Source of the DNA: Treponema sp.
GTDB taxonomy: Bacteria > Spirochaetota > Spirochaetia > Treponematales > Treponemataceae
DNA length: 53,108 nt
Direction of reading: 5' to 3'
Assembly: GCA_017450535.1 (NCBI GenBank)
Contig: JAFSTK010000092.1
Location: 1-53,108, forward strand
Under the pieces are notes generated by a model. That model did no database searches and was not told where the DNA came from. It was given only the letters and a program-made list of their open reading frames with translations. The position numbers and the translations under genes are program-made. Positions within the stretch are counted from its first letter, which is position 1; each line of letters starts with the position of its first letter. Positions 7,416 to 16,888 of this stretch are shown here, one piece after another.

Positions 7416-7444
7416 TTGCCCATTCTTGCCTCTGTGATTACAAT
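7416..7444 (+). promoter_or_regulatory. Promoter of the RluA-type gene (leaderless layout)
   Basis: TTGCCC (7416-7421), a 17-base spacer and TACAAT (7439-7444) lie six bases before the ATG at 7451. There is no Shine-Dalgarno sequence. The predicted transcript starts at the start codon. Confidence 0.6.
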
Positions 7445-7450
7445 ACTCTC

Positions 7451-8308
7451 ATGCTCAAACTCGAAATCCTATATCAAGATGACTATCTCGTGGTGGTGAA
7501 CAAACCGAGCGGACTGCTCAGCGTTTCATTTGACGGAAACCGCGTGCGGACTGCACAGCAGATTTTGGAAGACCTTATGCGCAAAAATGGTTCGTTCAAC
7601 GCAAAGCATCGTCCGCTTGCCGTCCATCGGCTTGACCGCGACACAAGCGGTGTGATGATGTTCGCTTTGGGAGAACTTGCGCAGCAGAAAATCATGGACA
7701 ACTGGCACACTATGGTAACGGAGCGGCTGTACCGCGCGGTGGCAGAAAATGCCCGCAACCCATTGCCAGAAAGCGGACTGATTGACGACCCGCTCGCATT
7801 CAACGCGCATCATGTCGGCTACGTGCCACGTGAAGATGAAAACGTGGAGACTGTTCCTGCGCGCACCAACTACAAAATCATCGCGCGAGGAAACACGCAT
7901 TCTTTGTTTGAGCTTTCATTGGACACGGGAAAGAAAAATCAAATCCGCGCGCATCTGGCGAGCAAAGGCTATCCGCTTGCAGGAGACGAAAACTACCGCG
8001 CCCGCACCAATCCATTTGGCAGGCTGGCTCTTCATGCACGCACTTTGGACTTTAAGCATCCGTTCACAAACAAAGCTATGCATTTTGAAGTGCCGGAGCC
8101 AGCGGAATGGGAACAATTTGTTCTTTCCGCTCCTGCATCGGCGCGGGGCACCAGCGAAAAGCGTCGTCCTTCAAGCGACAAAAATCGCAGGTCAGCAGAA
8201 AAATGCTCCTCATCAAATGAAATCCAACTGGGCGCAAAACGATTGAGCCGAAAAGACAAAGCGCACATGAATTTCATTGAGCAGGGAAAACGGCGCGCAG
8301 GAAAATAA
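7451..8308 (+). CDS. RluA-family RNA pseudouridine synthase
   Basis: Converts uridine to pseudouridine in rRNA or tRNA; the target position cannot be told from sequence. The family pattern is clear: an opening YQDDYLVVVNKPSGLLS, the catalytic-Asp motif HRLDRDTSG, and QIRAHLASKGYPLAGD. No N-terminal S4 domain is present. The C-terminus has a basic, serine-rich tail of about 40 residues. The frame is open further upstream to 7346, but the family N-terminus and the promoter put the start at 7451, giving 285 residues. The MATE gene follows after two bases, so they are probably co-transcribed. Confidence 0.88.
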   Translation: MLKLEILYQDDYLVVVNKPSGLLSVSFDGNRVRTAQQILEDLMRKNGSFNAKHRPLAVHRLDRDTSGVMMFALGELAQQKIMDNWHTMVTERLYRAVAENARNPLPESGLIDDPLAFNAHHVGYVPREDENVETVPARTNYKIIARGNTHSLFELSLDTGKKNQIRAHLASKGYPLAGDENYRARTNPFGRLALHARTLDFKHPFTNKAMHFEVPEPAEWEQFVLSAPASARGTSEKRRPSSDKNRRSAEKCSSSNEIQLGAKRLSRKDKAHMNFIEQGKRRAGK

Positions 8309-8310
8309 CA

Positions 8311-9642
8311 ATGAAAGACATGACACAAGGCTCTCCCGTCAAGCATCTGATTGGCTTTGCGGTACCTCTAATTCTCGGCAATTTTTTTCAACTCACCTAT
8401 AACGCGGTGGATTCAATTATCCTCGGCCGCTTTGCAGGAAAAGTGAGTCTCGCCGCCGCTGGAATCGCCAATCCCATTATGAACATCATGATTTTTTTCA
8501 TCGTGGGAATCAGTTGGGGCGCAGGCGTACTCATCAGCGAATTCTACGGCGCAAAACGATTTGACAAACTCAAAGCAGAAATCAGCACTACGATTGCGAT
8601 TGGATTTGTGTTCACGGTGTTCATCAGTACCATCTGCTTCATTTTTGCCGTGCCGCTTTTGCATCTAGTGCGCTCACCCGAAGAACTGATTGCTCCGTCT
8701 GCCCATTATCTTCGCATCGTGTTCTGCGGACTTTTATTCACGTTCTTCTATAATATGTTCGCCGCCACACTCCGCGCCGTGGGAGACTCAAAGACACCGA
8801 TTATCTGCGTGGCTATCAGTGCCATACTAAACGGCATCCTTGACTTCATTCTGGTGGCGTTGTTCCATCTGGGAATGACCGGAGCGGCGATTGCGACCAT
8901 TGCGGCTCAGGCAATTTCCTGTGTGCTCTGCATGGGCTACGTGTATGTGCGCGAACCTCTGATTGCCGTAAAGCCGCGCGAATTTATGATAGATACCTCG
9001 CTGATGGGAAAAACAATCAGCTACAGTCTCGCCACCGCCACCCAGCAAACAGTTCTGTACGTAGGAAAACTGCTCGTGCAAAGCGCGGTCAATCCGTTGG
9101 GCGTAGACGCAATCGCCACCTTCAACGCGGGCACCAAAATCGACGACTTCTGCTACCAGCCTGAGCAGAGCATCGGACAGGCTATGACCACATTTACCGC
9201 ACAAAACCACGGCGCAAAAAATACGGGTAGAATGCGGCTTTGCCTCAGAAAAGGTCTGCTCATCGAAGTTGTGTACGGCATTCTTATCGGTCTCGCAGTG
9301 ATTTTGTTCAGAAGCCATCTCATGTGGCTTTTTGCAGGCGATGACGAGGCTGAAGTCTTGCGTTTAGGTCGGCAATATCTTTTGATTATGGCGTGTCTTT
9401 ATACCATGCCCGCGCTCACCAACGGCATTCAGGGATTCTTCCGTGGCTGCGGAAACATGCGTATCACCGTGTTCGCCACTTCAATCCAAATGATTGGACG
9501 CGCAAGCTTTTCACTTTTGCTCGCGCCACGCTTTGGCATTGCGGGTGTCGCTTACGCCTGTGGCATCGGCTGGTTTATGATGATGTTGTTTGAAGTGCCG
9601 CTTCTCGTCAAAAAAATCTTTCAATTGCGTCGGGAAGGCTAA
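8311..9642 (+). CDS. MATE family efflux transporter
   Basis: A 443-residue inner-membrane protein with about 12 hydrophobic segments and MATE features, such as the opening GSPVKHLIGFAVPLILGNFFQ and the two-fold repeat (AATLRAVGDSKTP in the first half, GIQGFFRGCGNMR in the second). It should export cationic compounds or drugs by Na+ or H+ antiport; the substrate is unknown. It starts two bases after the RluA-type gene and converges on the DUF5662 gene with a three-base gap. Confidence 0.92.
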   Translation: MKDMTQGSPVKHLIGFAVPLILGNFFQLTYNAVDSIILGRFAGKVSLAAAGIANPIMNIMIFFIVGISWGAGVLISEFYGAKRFDKLKAEISTTIAIGFVFTVFISTICFIFAVPLLHLVRSPEELIAPSAHYLRIVFCGLLFTFFYNMFAATLRAVGDSKTPIICVAISAILNGILDFILVALFHLGMTGAAIATIAAQAISCVLCMGYVYVREPLIAVKPREFMIDTSLMGKTISYSLATATQQTVLYVGKLLVQSAVNPLGVDAIATFNAGTKIDDFCYQPEQSIGQAMTTFTAQNHGAKNTGRMRLCLRKGLLIEVVYGILIGLAVILFRSHLMWLFAGDDEAEVLRLGRQYLLIMACLYTMPALTNGIQGFFRGCGNMRITVFATSIQMIGRASFSLLLAPRFGIAGVAYACGIGWFMMMLFEVPLLVKKIFQLRREG

Positions 9643-9645
9643 GCC

Positions 9646-10389
9646 CTACATTCCAAATTCTTTCAGCGCACTCAAATCAATGCTGCTCTTGCTGAACAAT
9701 CCGCCAAATTCACTTAAATCATCCTGTACAGGCTCTTCCGCTTTTGGTTTTGGCTGAGGCTTAGGGGCGACGGGCTTTGACTGAACTTTGGGTGCGACGG
9801 GCTGAGGATTGGGAGCAGGCGTGCGCGGTGCTGAAGTCACATTTGGTCTGGCTATAGTTGCGTTTGGTCTGAGTGTGCCTGTCGCAATATTCGCTGGCTG
9901 AATAGAATTTGGCGCAGCTGTTTTAGGCGCGGCATAAAATTCCGTGGCAAGATGACGCTTGAGCGTATTCAACAAAATGCTGGAAAGGACGGGCGGCAAC
10001 TGAAACCGTGCGCTCTGCTGCTCAACAAGCGTAATAGTCTCATCAATAGAAAGACCCTCACGGCGCGAAGCCCAGTCGCAAAGCATCTCCAAAATATCAA
10101 TCAAATCCATCTCACCAATAAAATTCGCATAATGCTCCGGGTGATGAGGATTGTGTTTGTAGTGGTGCTCCAAAATCGGGCGATACCGTTCCAGTTTGTC
10201 AAAATATTCTGGCGACCCATACGGATAGAACGGCTCCGCATCCATCGCCTCAAAACCCGACTTTTCCGGCTCCTCCAGCTTTGATTGGTCATGCCGCTCA
10301 CACCGCTCTAACAATTCACGGTTCAGCTTGTACATGAGTTGCTGTACTTGATGAATATGTCTTCTTGTCTCTTCTTCCGTTGGTGACAT
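9646..10389 (-). CDS. DUF5662 family protein with a Pro-rich tail
   Basis: Residues 1-150 look like the DUF5662 family: an N-terminal HIHQVQQLMYKLNREL helix, H34DQSK, and the HHYKHNPHHPEHY histidine cluster at about 95-107, which could bind metal. Residues 165-235 form a Pro/Ala/Lys-rich low-complexity linker, ending in a short acidic and hydrophobic tail. The function is unknown. Its promoter diverges from that of the Lrp/AsnC gene; a TATACT box lies 19 bases before the ATG. Confidence 0.75.
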   Translation of the reverse strand: MSPTEEETRRHIHQVQQLMYKLNRELLERCERHDQSKLEEPEKSGFEAMDAEPFYPYGSPEYFDKLERYRPILEHHYKHNPHHPEHYANFIGEMDLIDILEMLCDWASRREGLSIDETITLVEQQSARFQLPPVLSSILLNTLKRHLATEFYAAPKTAAPNSIQPANIATGTLRPNATIARPNVTSAPRTPAPNPQPVAPKVQSKPVAPKPQPKPKAEEPVQDDLSEFGGLFSKSSIDLSALKEFGM

Positions 10390-10455
10390 CGGTTCTCGTC
10401 CTAAACCTAGTATACTTCACAAAAACCGTATAATCAACTAGAATAAAAGATAGAG

Positions 10456-10956
10456 GTGCGTATGAACGACAAAGAAGAAATCCTTGATTTGCTGAGAGAG
10501 AACGCGCGGCTTCCAATTGAAGACATTGCCGCCATGACAAAAAAAACACCGGCAGAAGTACAATCCATCATCAAACAGCTTGAAGCCGAAGGCATCATTT
10601 TAGGCTACAAAGCCGTTATCAATCCCGAAAAAGATGGAGCCGCCAAGGAAAAAGTTCGCGCCGAAATTGAAATTCAAGTGACTCCCGAACGTGAGCACGG
10701 CTTTGACGGACTTGCAGACCGCATCTATCGTTATCCACAGGTAAAATCGCTGTATCTGATGAGCGGCGGCTATGACCTTAAAGTCGTGATTGAAGGCGAC
10801 AGTCTGCAGGAAGTGGCATTTTTCGTCGCCCGCAAACTTTCTACGCTGGAAGGAGTCCGCTCCACCAAAACACATTTCCTGCTCAAAACGTATAAAGAAA
10901 ACGACGTGCTCTACGTTGAAGACGAAAGCGACAGACGCGAAGGCGTGATGGCATAA
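10456..10956 (+). CDS. Lrp/AsnC family transcriptional regulator
   Basis: 166 residues: an N-terminal winged helix-turn-helix (DLLRENARLPIEDIAAMTKK..EVQSIIKQLEAEGII) followed by a RAM/AsnC ligand-binding domain (VKSLYLMSGGYDLKVVIEG). These regulators sense amino acids. It immediately precedes an aminotransferase, a common pairing that suggests local control. A GAGG binding site lies before the ATG, and TATAAT is at 10429-10434. Confidence 0.85.
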   Translation: MRMNDKEEILDLLRENARLPIEDIAAMTKKTPAEVQSIIKQLEAEGIILGYKAVINPEKDGAAKEKVRAEIEIQVTPEREHGFDGLADRIYRYPQVKSLYLMSGGYDLKVVIEGDSLQEVAFFVARKLSTLEGVRSTKTHFLLKTYKENDVLYVEDESDRREGVMA

Positions 10957-10983
10957 ATGCCACTTATCCGAGGATTGAAAAAA

Positions 10984-12150
10984 ATGAACACACGAGAAGA
11001 TAAATTTAGCCGCGCGATGATGGACACACCGCCGAGCGGAATACGTAAATTTTTTGAGATGCTTATCGGACATGACGATGTTATCTCGCTTTCAGTTGGT
11101 GAGCCTGACTTTCCGACTCCGTGGGTTATCCGCGAGGAAGCCTATTATCATCTGGAAAAAGGTCACACCTCATACACATCAAACTGGGGCTTGATTGAAC
11201 TGCGTGAAGAAATCGCCAAATATATGGAACGCTACAATTTGTACTACAATCCCAAGAACGAAATTCTTGTGACGGTAGGCGCAAGTGAAGGCGTTGATGC
11301 GGTGCTCCGTGCCATTCTGAATCCCAGCGATGAAATCATTGTGGTGCAGCCCTGCTATGTAAACTACACCCCGCTCGCTGTCCTCACCGGCGCAAAAGTG
11401 GTAGAAATCGACACGAGCGTAAATGGCTTTTATCCCACTGCGGAACAAATCAAAAATGCAATCACGCCAAAAACAAAAGCGGTGATGATTTGTTCGCCCA
11501 ACAACCCAACCGGCACGATGATTCCTGCCAGCGAGCTGGAAAAAATTGCAAAAGTCATTGTGGAAAACCAGTTGTGGTGTATCAGTGATGAAATTTACTG
11601 CGAGCTTGCTTACGATGGCGCAAAACACACGTCTATCGGCTCGTTCCCCGGCATGAAAGACTATGCGATTATCTTAAACGGTTTCTCAAAATCATTCGCT
11701 ATGACTGGCTGGCGTATCGGTTACATTGCCGCGCCCGCAGAATTGCTTGGTCAAATCGTAAAATTGCACGGCTACAACACCATTTGTGCCCCGATTTTCA
11801 GTCAGTACGCGGCGGCAGAAGGTTTACGCAACAGCTGGAACGAAGTAGAAAAAATGCGTATCTCCTACCAGCAACGCCGCAATTTGATGTACAAATCCTT
11901 CACCGACATGGGCTTGCCTGTGCCAGAGCCGACTGGAGCATTCTACATGTTCCCGGACATCACTTCCACGGGGCTTTCAAGCGAAGAATTTGCCACACAA
12001 CTTTTCCAAAAGCACAATGTGGCTGTCGTTCCGGGCAGCGTGTTCGGGGCGGGCGGTGAAGGTCATATCCGTTGCTGTTATGCCACCGCTATCGACAAAA
12101 TAAAAGTCGCTTTAGACAGAATTCACGAATTCGTCGAAGAATGCCGATAA
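10984..12150 (+). CDS. PLP-dependent aminotransferase, class I/II
   Basis: Fold-type I aminotransferase of the aspartate/aromatic/alanine group. It has SVGEPDFPTP near the start, MICSPNNPTGT, ISDEIYCELAY, and the Schiff-base lysine in NGFSKSFAMTGWRIGYI. I chose ATG 10984 rather than the upstream ATG at 10957, because GAGGA lies nine bases before it and the family begins here. Substrate specificity cannot be read from the sequence. It sits in an operon with the Lrp/AsnC regulator. Confidence 0.9.
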   Translation: MNTREDKFSRAMMDTPPSGIRKFFEMLIGHDDVISLSVGEPDFPTPWVIREEAYYHLEKGHTSYTSNWGLIELREEIAKYMERYNLYYNPKNEILVTVGASEGVDAVLRAILNPSDEIIVVQPCYVNYTPLAVLTGAKVVEIDTSVNGFYPTAEQIKNAITPKTKAVMICSPNNPTGTMIPASELEKIAKVIVENQLWCISDEIYCELAYDGAKHTSIGSFPGMKDYAIILNGFSKSFAMTGWRIGYIAAPAELLGQIVKLHGYNTICAPIFSQYAAAEGLRNSWNEVEKMRISYQQRRNLMYKSFTDMGLPVPEPTGAFYMFPDITSTGLSSEEFATQLFQKHNVAVVPGSVFGAGGEGHIRCCYATAIDKIKVALDRIHEFVEECR

Positions 12151-12159
12151 TAGAATGAG

Positions 12160-13491
12160 ATGGAACTGCTCATAGCCGCGGCTGTCGTCTTTGGAATCAT
12201 TGCGCTCGTTCTTTCGATTGCAACAAGGAAAAAAGGCGGCAAAAAAGGAAAACAAAAATCACGTTCTCAAATCATCAAGGAAGCCAGCAGAAAACTGGCA
12301 CAAGACCCGCATAACCCTGAAGGTCTGATTCCGCTGGGCGACTTGTATTATAATGAGCACAACTGGGAAAAAGCATACGAGATTTATGAGACGCAGATGA
12401 AAATCGCTCCTGCACGTAAAGAAATCGATGGTTATGTGGCTGGTCTGCGACAAGGTATCTGTGCGCTCAAACTGGAAAAATTGGAAGAGGCGTTTTCAGG
12501 TCTCAGTTTCGCTTATAATGTCCGCCCCAACGATTTTGAGGTGAACTATTATTTAGGTCAGGCGTGCTACGCAAAGAATGAATACGACAAGGCTATTCCC
12601 TGCTTCAAAAAAGCATTAGTCATCAAACCGGAAGCAACCAATATCAACGCAAAACTAGGTCTTTCGTTGTACAAAGGCAATCATTTTAAAGAAAGTCTCC
12701 CCTACCTCAAACATGCGCTCGACGAGAGTCCCGACAACAAAGAAGTGCTCTACTCTATGGCAGACGCCATGAACGAATGCGGCTACGGCGACAAAGCTAT
12801 CAGGGTGTTCATGCATTTGCGCCCCGACCCCGATTTTGGCGCACGCTCATGTCTCGCCTCTGGTATATACCATGCCCGCACAAACCAGCCGGACAAAGCG
12901 TTGCAGGACTTTCAGATTGGCTTAAAGCATCAGAATACGCCCGACGACATCCGCCTGGAAATCTTGTACAACATGGCGAATGTCTTTTTTGAGCAGAACG
13001 CCATTTCAAACGGTATCAAAGCATTGCGTGAAATCCAGCTGGTAAACCAGACATACAAAGATGTTCCACAACTCATGCAACGCTATGGCGAGTTGAATCA
13101 GAACAAGAACCTTCAAGTTTACTTGATGTCGCCCACCAGTGATTTTGTCGCCCTCTGCCGAAAAGTGGTGGAGTCATATTACAAAAATTCATTCGTCAAG
13201 ATAAACGATATTTCTGTTAAGCCTGATTCTGTAGAGATTATGCTTGCCATTGAAACCCCAAAATGGGAAGACACCGAAGTATTCCGCTTTTACCGAAGCA
13301 GCGGCTCCACGGGAGAATTGCTTATCCGCGATTTCCATGGCAAAGTTTCAGATTCCAAGGCAGACCGTGGCGTGTGCTTTACAGCCGGCTCTTACACGGA
13401 AGACGCAAAACGCTATTCCGAAGGTCGCCCCATCGACTTAGTAGAAAAAGAAGGCTTGGTCAAAATCCTAAAACGCATCTCACTCGATTAA
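12160..13491 (+). CDS. Membrane-anchored tetratricopeptide repeat protein
   Basis: An N-terminal transmembrane segment (LLIAAAVVFGIIALVLSIA) is followed by a basic stretch (KKGGKKGKQKSR) and then by several TPR units from about residue 45 to 310 (for example EVNYYLGQACYAKNEYDKAIPCFKKAL). The C-terminal 120 residues form a separate unrecognised domain. It probably acts as a cytoplasmic-side scaffold. It follows the aminotransferase after nine bases. Confidence 0.75.
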   Translation: MELLIAAAVVFGIIALVLSIATRKKGGKKGKQKSRSQIIKEASRKLAQDPHNPEGLIPLGDLYYNEHNWEKAYEIYETQMKIAPARKEIDGYVAGLRQGICALKLEKLEEAFSGLSFAYNVRPNDFEVNYYLGQACYAKNEYDKAIPCFKKALVIKPEATNINAKLGLSLYKGNHFKESLPYLKHALDESPDNKEVLYSMADAMNECGYGDKAIRVFMHLRPDPDFGARSCLASGIYHARTNQPDKALQDFQIGLKHQNTPDDIRLEILYNMANVFFEQNAISNGIKALREIQLVNQTYKDVPQLMQRYGELNQNKNLQVYLMSPTSDFVALCRKVVESYYKNSFVKINDISVKPDSVEIMLAIETPKWEDTEVFRFYRSSGSTGELLIRDFHGKVSDSKADRGVCFTAGSYTEDAKRYSEGRPIDLVEKEGLVKILKRISLD

Positions 13492-13519
13492 TCTCTTCTG
13501 ACCACGCGAACACAACCAA

Positions 13520-14206
13520 TTAATTCTTGCTGATAATCACCAGATTTCGTTCCCGCTCTTCTTCCGCACCAGTATGTTCAGTTAAAAATGGCACGGTAAG
13601 CGGCACCACTTCGTAGGCGGGCACAACGGGGAGCGACTGCATTTCTTCCGTAATCTTTTCGCACTTAGCTTTGTACGCCGCAAGATATCCGCCGTCTTTA
13701 AGAATACGCAGCAGAACTTTTGTCATTTTCTTTTCCAGCGGACGGAACGCGCGAAAAACGGCAATGTCAAACCGACGCTGTTCCAGCCGTTCCGCCTGAT
13801 TTTCTTCCACAGTCACATTGTCCAGCTGCAGGACTTCGGCACAATGGCGCAAAAAATCGACGCGCTTAGTCATTCGCTCAACGAGCACAAATTTCCGCTC
13901 AGGGAACGCCGCCGCCAACGGAATGCCGGGAAGCCCCGCGCCGCTTCCAATGTCTGCAAGCACCAAACCGTTTTCATTCGCAGAAGACGCAGCAGTACAC
14001 GCAATACGTTTTTCAATAAGTTTCGCAATTTCTGCCGCGCCACTCAAGCTGTCAAAAATGTGGCGGATAGCAATCTGGTCGTATTCATCGGTATTGATAA
14101 GGTCAAACTTGGCATTGTACTCCTGCAAAGTGCGGATATACGCATCCATTTTTTCTTCCAGCGGCGACAATCCAAGCTGGGTCAATCCTTCCTGCAAAAT
14201 GCTCAT
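13520..14206 (-). CDS. rsmG: 16S rRNA (guanine(527)-N(7))-methyltransferase RsmG
   Basis: SAM-dependent methylation of G527 in the 530 loop of 16S rRNA. It has the RsmG signatures: YNAKFDLIN near the N-terminus, RHIFDSLS, the SAM loop ADIGSGAGLPGIPLA, and VFRAFRPLEK. The start is ATG 14206 (a GTG precedes it), with GAGG six bases upstream. It is the last gene of a minus-strand run with rsmE. Confidence 0.92.
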   Translation of the reverse strand: MSILQEGLTQLGLSPLEEKMDAYIRTLQEYNAKFDLINTDEYDQIAIRHIFDSLSGAAEIAKLIEKRIACTAASSANENGLVLADIGSGAGLPGIPLAAAFPERKFVLVERMTKRVDFLRHCAEVLQLDNVTVEENQAERLEQRRFDIAVFRAFRPLEKKMTKVLLRILKDGGYLAAYKAKCEKITEEMQSLPVVPAYEVVPLTVPFLTEHTGAEEERERNLVIISKN

Positions 14207-14215
14207 CACACACCT

Positions 14216-15187
14216 CTACTGCATGGAAAGCAGCATGTCCATATTCCAGTCCGCCTCTTTTAAGCGCATGGAAATAAAATTGCCCGTACGCTGAGCGGTA
14301 AGACCTTTCTTCTGGGCAAGCTGATACATAAGAGAATACGTGTTTGTCGTATCCTGCGTCACTTCGGGTGTCACAGAATACTGCGTAATACCTTCCCGCG
14401 CCCCTTTTGTATGAAACAGAAGATAAAAAGTCTCGCAACGGCTTTCGCCATCGGTCTGGTACTTCCGATCGCCCGTCAGCAAAAACGAGCCGTCAGATTC
14501 CTGCGTAGAAAAATACACGTCTCGGCAAGTAGAAAGCACATCGTATCCGTTCACCGTAAAACGCAAAATCTTTGAGCCTGCCTTCTCAGCCTGTCCCAAA
14601 GCCGTCGTTGTTCCTGACGCAGCGTTAAGCGATGCATTCACATTCTGATTTTTTATTTCCGTCAGCTGACCCAAAATCTGCTGCAACAAAATGGAATCCG
14701 CAGAAGTGTCAGATTTTGCCGCCGCCAGCGCATTTGCCGTAGCCAGCCCTTTTCCGTTTGAAAGCAAGCCGGAATATTTTCCCAAAAGCCCCATGCTGTC
14801 CATCGAAGACAAATCAGAAGCCGTCAGTCCCGCAAACGCATTGTTTGACAAAAGTGCCGTACCCGTTCCCGTAGAATTTGTGCTATGCGCAGCATTTGTC
14901 TGATTCAACGATTGCGCGCCGGTTTGCGTATCAGCCGTCACCGTCTGGCGCATTCTGTTTGCAAGCCCGTTACGAATTCCCGGATACGAGCCGTGATAAA
15001 AAGACGATGAGCCCGGAACATAATAATCATTTCCGATAGACGGTGCCGTTACCTTGGGCATTGTAGGCGCGCTCACCGAAGGCATGGTCAAAGGAGAAAC
15101 AGAAACGCTTCCTGACGAAGACTGCGCCCCCACAAAAGAAAGCGCACATCCCGTCAGCATGAAGAAAAAAATCTTACAGGCTCTCAA
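14216..15187 (-). CDS. Exported protein of unknown function (possible lipoprotein)
   Basis: 323 residues from a TTG at 15187, which has GAGGA upstream and overlaps the end of the previous gene by 14 bases. The N-terminus reads as a signal peptide (RACKIFFFMLTGCALSFVGA). LTGC is a possible lipobox and VGA-Q a possible signal peptidase I site. A long Ser/Thr/Ala-rich, low-complexity region (to about 210) precedes a compact C-terminal domain (ILRFTVNGYDVL...YYLLFHTKG-like region). I do not recognise the family. An ATG at 15160 is an alternative start but would remove the basic n-region. Confidence 0.6.
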   Translation of the reverse strand: MRACKIFFFMLTGCALSFVGAQSSSGSVSVSPLTMPSVSAPTMPKVTAPSIGNDYYVPGSSSFYHGSYPGIRNGLANRMRQTVTADTQTGAQSLNQTNAAHSTNSTGTGTALLSNNAFAGLTASDLSSMDSMGLLGKYSGLLSNGKGLATANALAAAKSDTSADSILLQQILGQLTEIKNQNVNASLNAASGTTTALGQAEKAGSKILRFTVNGYDVLSTCRDVYFSTQESDGSFLLTGDRKYQTDGESRCETFYLLFHTKGAREGITQYSVTPEVTQDTTNTYSLMYQLAQKKGLTAQRTGNFISMRLKEADWNMDMLLSMQ

Positions 15188-15977
15188 GGCTTTCCTCAAC
15201 GAACTGCAACCGTTGTTGCAACGCTTCAATTGTTTTTTCAAGACGATTTTTTTCTTTTTCCAGCTTAGTGCGTGGGTCATCTTTGTTCGCTTTTTTCTTC
15301 ATCAACTCGCGCACAGTATCGGGTGCTTTTCCCGCAAGAATCTGCTGTTCGGCAGAAGCACGCTCATCAGGCTTTTTGAGCGCGGCAACTTTTTTCATGT
15401 TGTCAAATCCAAGCGCAGGATTTACCGGCACCATGCCCACGCGCGTAATGTCACGGGCTGAATTACGTGGCAGACACAACACGCGGTCAAGATAATCCTC
15501 ATAGCGGATATTTTCTTTTTCACAGAGCGCGTGTGCCTGAGAAAGCAGTTTGCCAAATTCCTGCATCAGTTTTCCGTCCACTTCCAGATAATCGCGGCGG
15601 ATTTTTTCAGTCAGTTCTTTCAGCTCCGGATAGTCGTCCAAATTGAGCGTGTAAATGCCCAGTTCTTCCGCTTTCTGCAGAAGCTCATGGAATCGTCCCC
15701 AGAATTCTGCATTGTGCACGCGCCCCGCCTTAAACGGAACCCCCGCGCTCTCCGCAATTTTCTGCTCGTTAATCAGATGATGCGTATATTCATGAATCGC
15801 CGTGTAAACCAGCTGATTGTCAGTCTTAAAGTTTTTATTGTGCAGAAGAATTTCACGGGTCTCCGGCTTGTACAGCCCATTCACACGGGTACTTTCCTTT
15901 CCCGTCATCACCACCGTAAAATCCAATTCGGTGTTTTCTATCTGCAAAAGCATCTGCTTGATTTGTTCGTTGTCCAT
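15174..15977 (-). CDS. Putative zinc metallopeptidase-like protein (HExxH)
   Basis: 267 residues with H62-E-Y-T-H66-H, a gluzincin-style zinc site, near the N-terminus, and a charged coiled coil at the C-terminus (about 225-265). It has no signal peptide, so it should be cytoplasmic. A possible third ligand lies in HNAEFWGRFHELL. I do not recognise a named family. It lies between rsmE and the exported protein in one minus-strand run. Confidence 0.6.
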   Translation of the reverse strand: MDNEQIKQMLLQIENTELDFTVVMTGKESTRVNGLYKPETREILLHNKNFKTDNQLVYTAIHEYTHHLINEQKIAESAGVPFKAGRVHNAEFWGRFHELLQKAEELGIYTLNLDDYPELKELTEKIRRDYLEVDGKLMQEFGKLLSQAHALCEKENIRYEDYLDRVLCLPRNSARDITRVGMVPVNPALGFDNMKKVAALKKPDERASAEQQILAGKAPDTVRELMKKKANKDDPRTKLEKEKNRLEKTIEALQQRLQFVEESLESL

Positions 15978-15986
15978 AGAACTAAT

Positions 15987-16778
15987 TTACCCTAATTTCC
16001 CCATCGCGTCTAGAATAATCGCACCCGCTACCGTGGCGGCAGTTTCTGTCCGAAGCACACGCACGCCCATGCCACAGCGCGTAAATCCATCTTTTTCCAG
16101 AAGCGCGCGTTCTTTGTCTGTCCAGCCGCGTTCGCTTCCGATTGCCGCCACAACAGATTGCCCTGCACCCGCAGTCGGCTGCCCCGTCGCAGAAGTCTGG
16201 CTGACAAGCGAATCTTCACCGCTGTACAAAAATGAATGCAGACTCATCGCCGGGCGCACATTGTCCAGCGCGATTTTTGTCTCACCTTGCACTGCCTCCA
16301 GACATTCCCGCAGCGTGGCATGCATAAAAAGTTCCGGTACATGTGTACTTGCTGCCTGCGCCGTGCCGTCCAAAAGCATCTGATATGCCGCACCTTTTTC
16401 TACCACGGTACTTTTCATGTAGGATTTGTCACCCAACTCCGTTCCCGTCAGATGAACTGCGCATACGCCAAGCCCTGCCACATCGCGCAAAAGTCGTCTC
16501 AGTTGAATCGGCCGCGGAAAGCCAATAATCATCGTGAGCGGGTACAATGGTTTTCCTTCGCTTGCAGGCGTAAAATCAAAATACAATGCGCCCTCGTCCG
16601 GCTCACCTTTGGGCACAATCTTTGTAATCGTCGCCGTACCGGCTGCGCCACCAATAATGCCGGCATCAAATGTATCTCCCGCACCCTTGTGCAGCACTTT
16701 TACAATGTGTTCCGTGCGCTCATCCCGCTTGGACATAGGGCCAGAAATCTCTTCCGGGGTAAAAAGACAGATATTCAC
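15987..16778 (-). CDS. rsmE: 16S rRNA (uracil(1498)-N(3))-methyltransferase RsmE
   Basis: SPOUT-class methyltransferase for U1498 of 16S rRNA. It has the knot motifs AIGSERGWTDKERALLEKDGF and MGVRVLRTETAA near the C-terminus, and KRDERTEHIVKVLH near the N-terminus. A serine/alanine-rich insert (SATGQPTAGAGQ, about 195-210) sits just before the cofactor loop. The start is a GTG at 16778, and the promoter lies six bases before it. Confidence 0.9.
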   Translation of the reverse strand: MNICLFTPEEISGPMSKRDERTEHIVKVLHKGAGDTFDAGIIGGAAGTATITKIVPKGEPDEGALYFDFTPASEGKPLYPLTMIIGFPRPIQLRRLLRDVAGLGVCAVHLTGTELGDKSYMKSTVVEKGAAYQMLLDGTAQAASTHVPELFMHATLRECLEAVQGETKIALDNVRPAMSLHSFLYSGEDSLVSQTSATGQPTAGAGQSVVAAIGSERGWTDKERALLEKDGFTRCGMGVRVLRTETAATVAGAIILDAMGKLG

Positions 16779-16784
16779 GGCAAA

Positions 16785-16813
16785 AGTCTAGCCGTAAATT
16801 CAACAAATTTCAA
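16785..16813 (-). promoter_or_regulatory. Promoter of rsmE (leaderless, GTG start)
   Basis: On the minus strand TTGAAA (16808-16813), a 17-base spacer and TAGACT (16785-16790) are followed by six bases and the GTG start. No Shine-Dalgarno sequence is present. Confidence 0.6.
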
Positions 16814-16832
16814 TAATTTGATGTTATCTCAT

Positions 16833-16860
16833 TTGAAAATCGTTGTTTCTAGGATATAAT
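16833..16860 (+). promoter_or_regulatory. Promoter of the M30-like lipoprotein gene
   Basis: TTGAAA (16833-16838), a 16-base spacer and TATAAT (16855-16860) give a near-consensus promoter. Transcription should start near 16867, leaving a leader of about 22 bases with a GAGG site before ATG 16889. Confidence 0.65.
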
Positions 16861-16888
16861 TATAATGATAGTTTTTTGCGAGGTTTTT

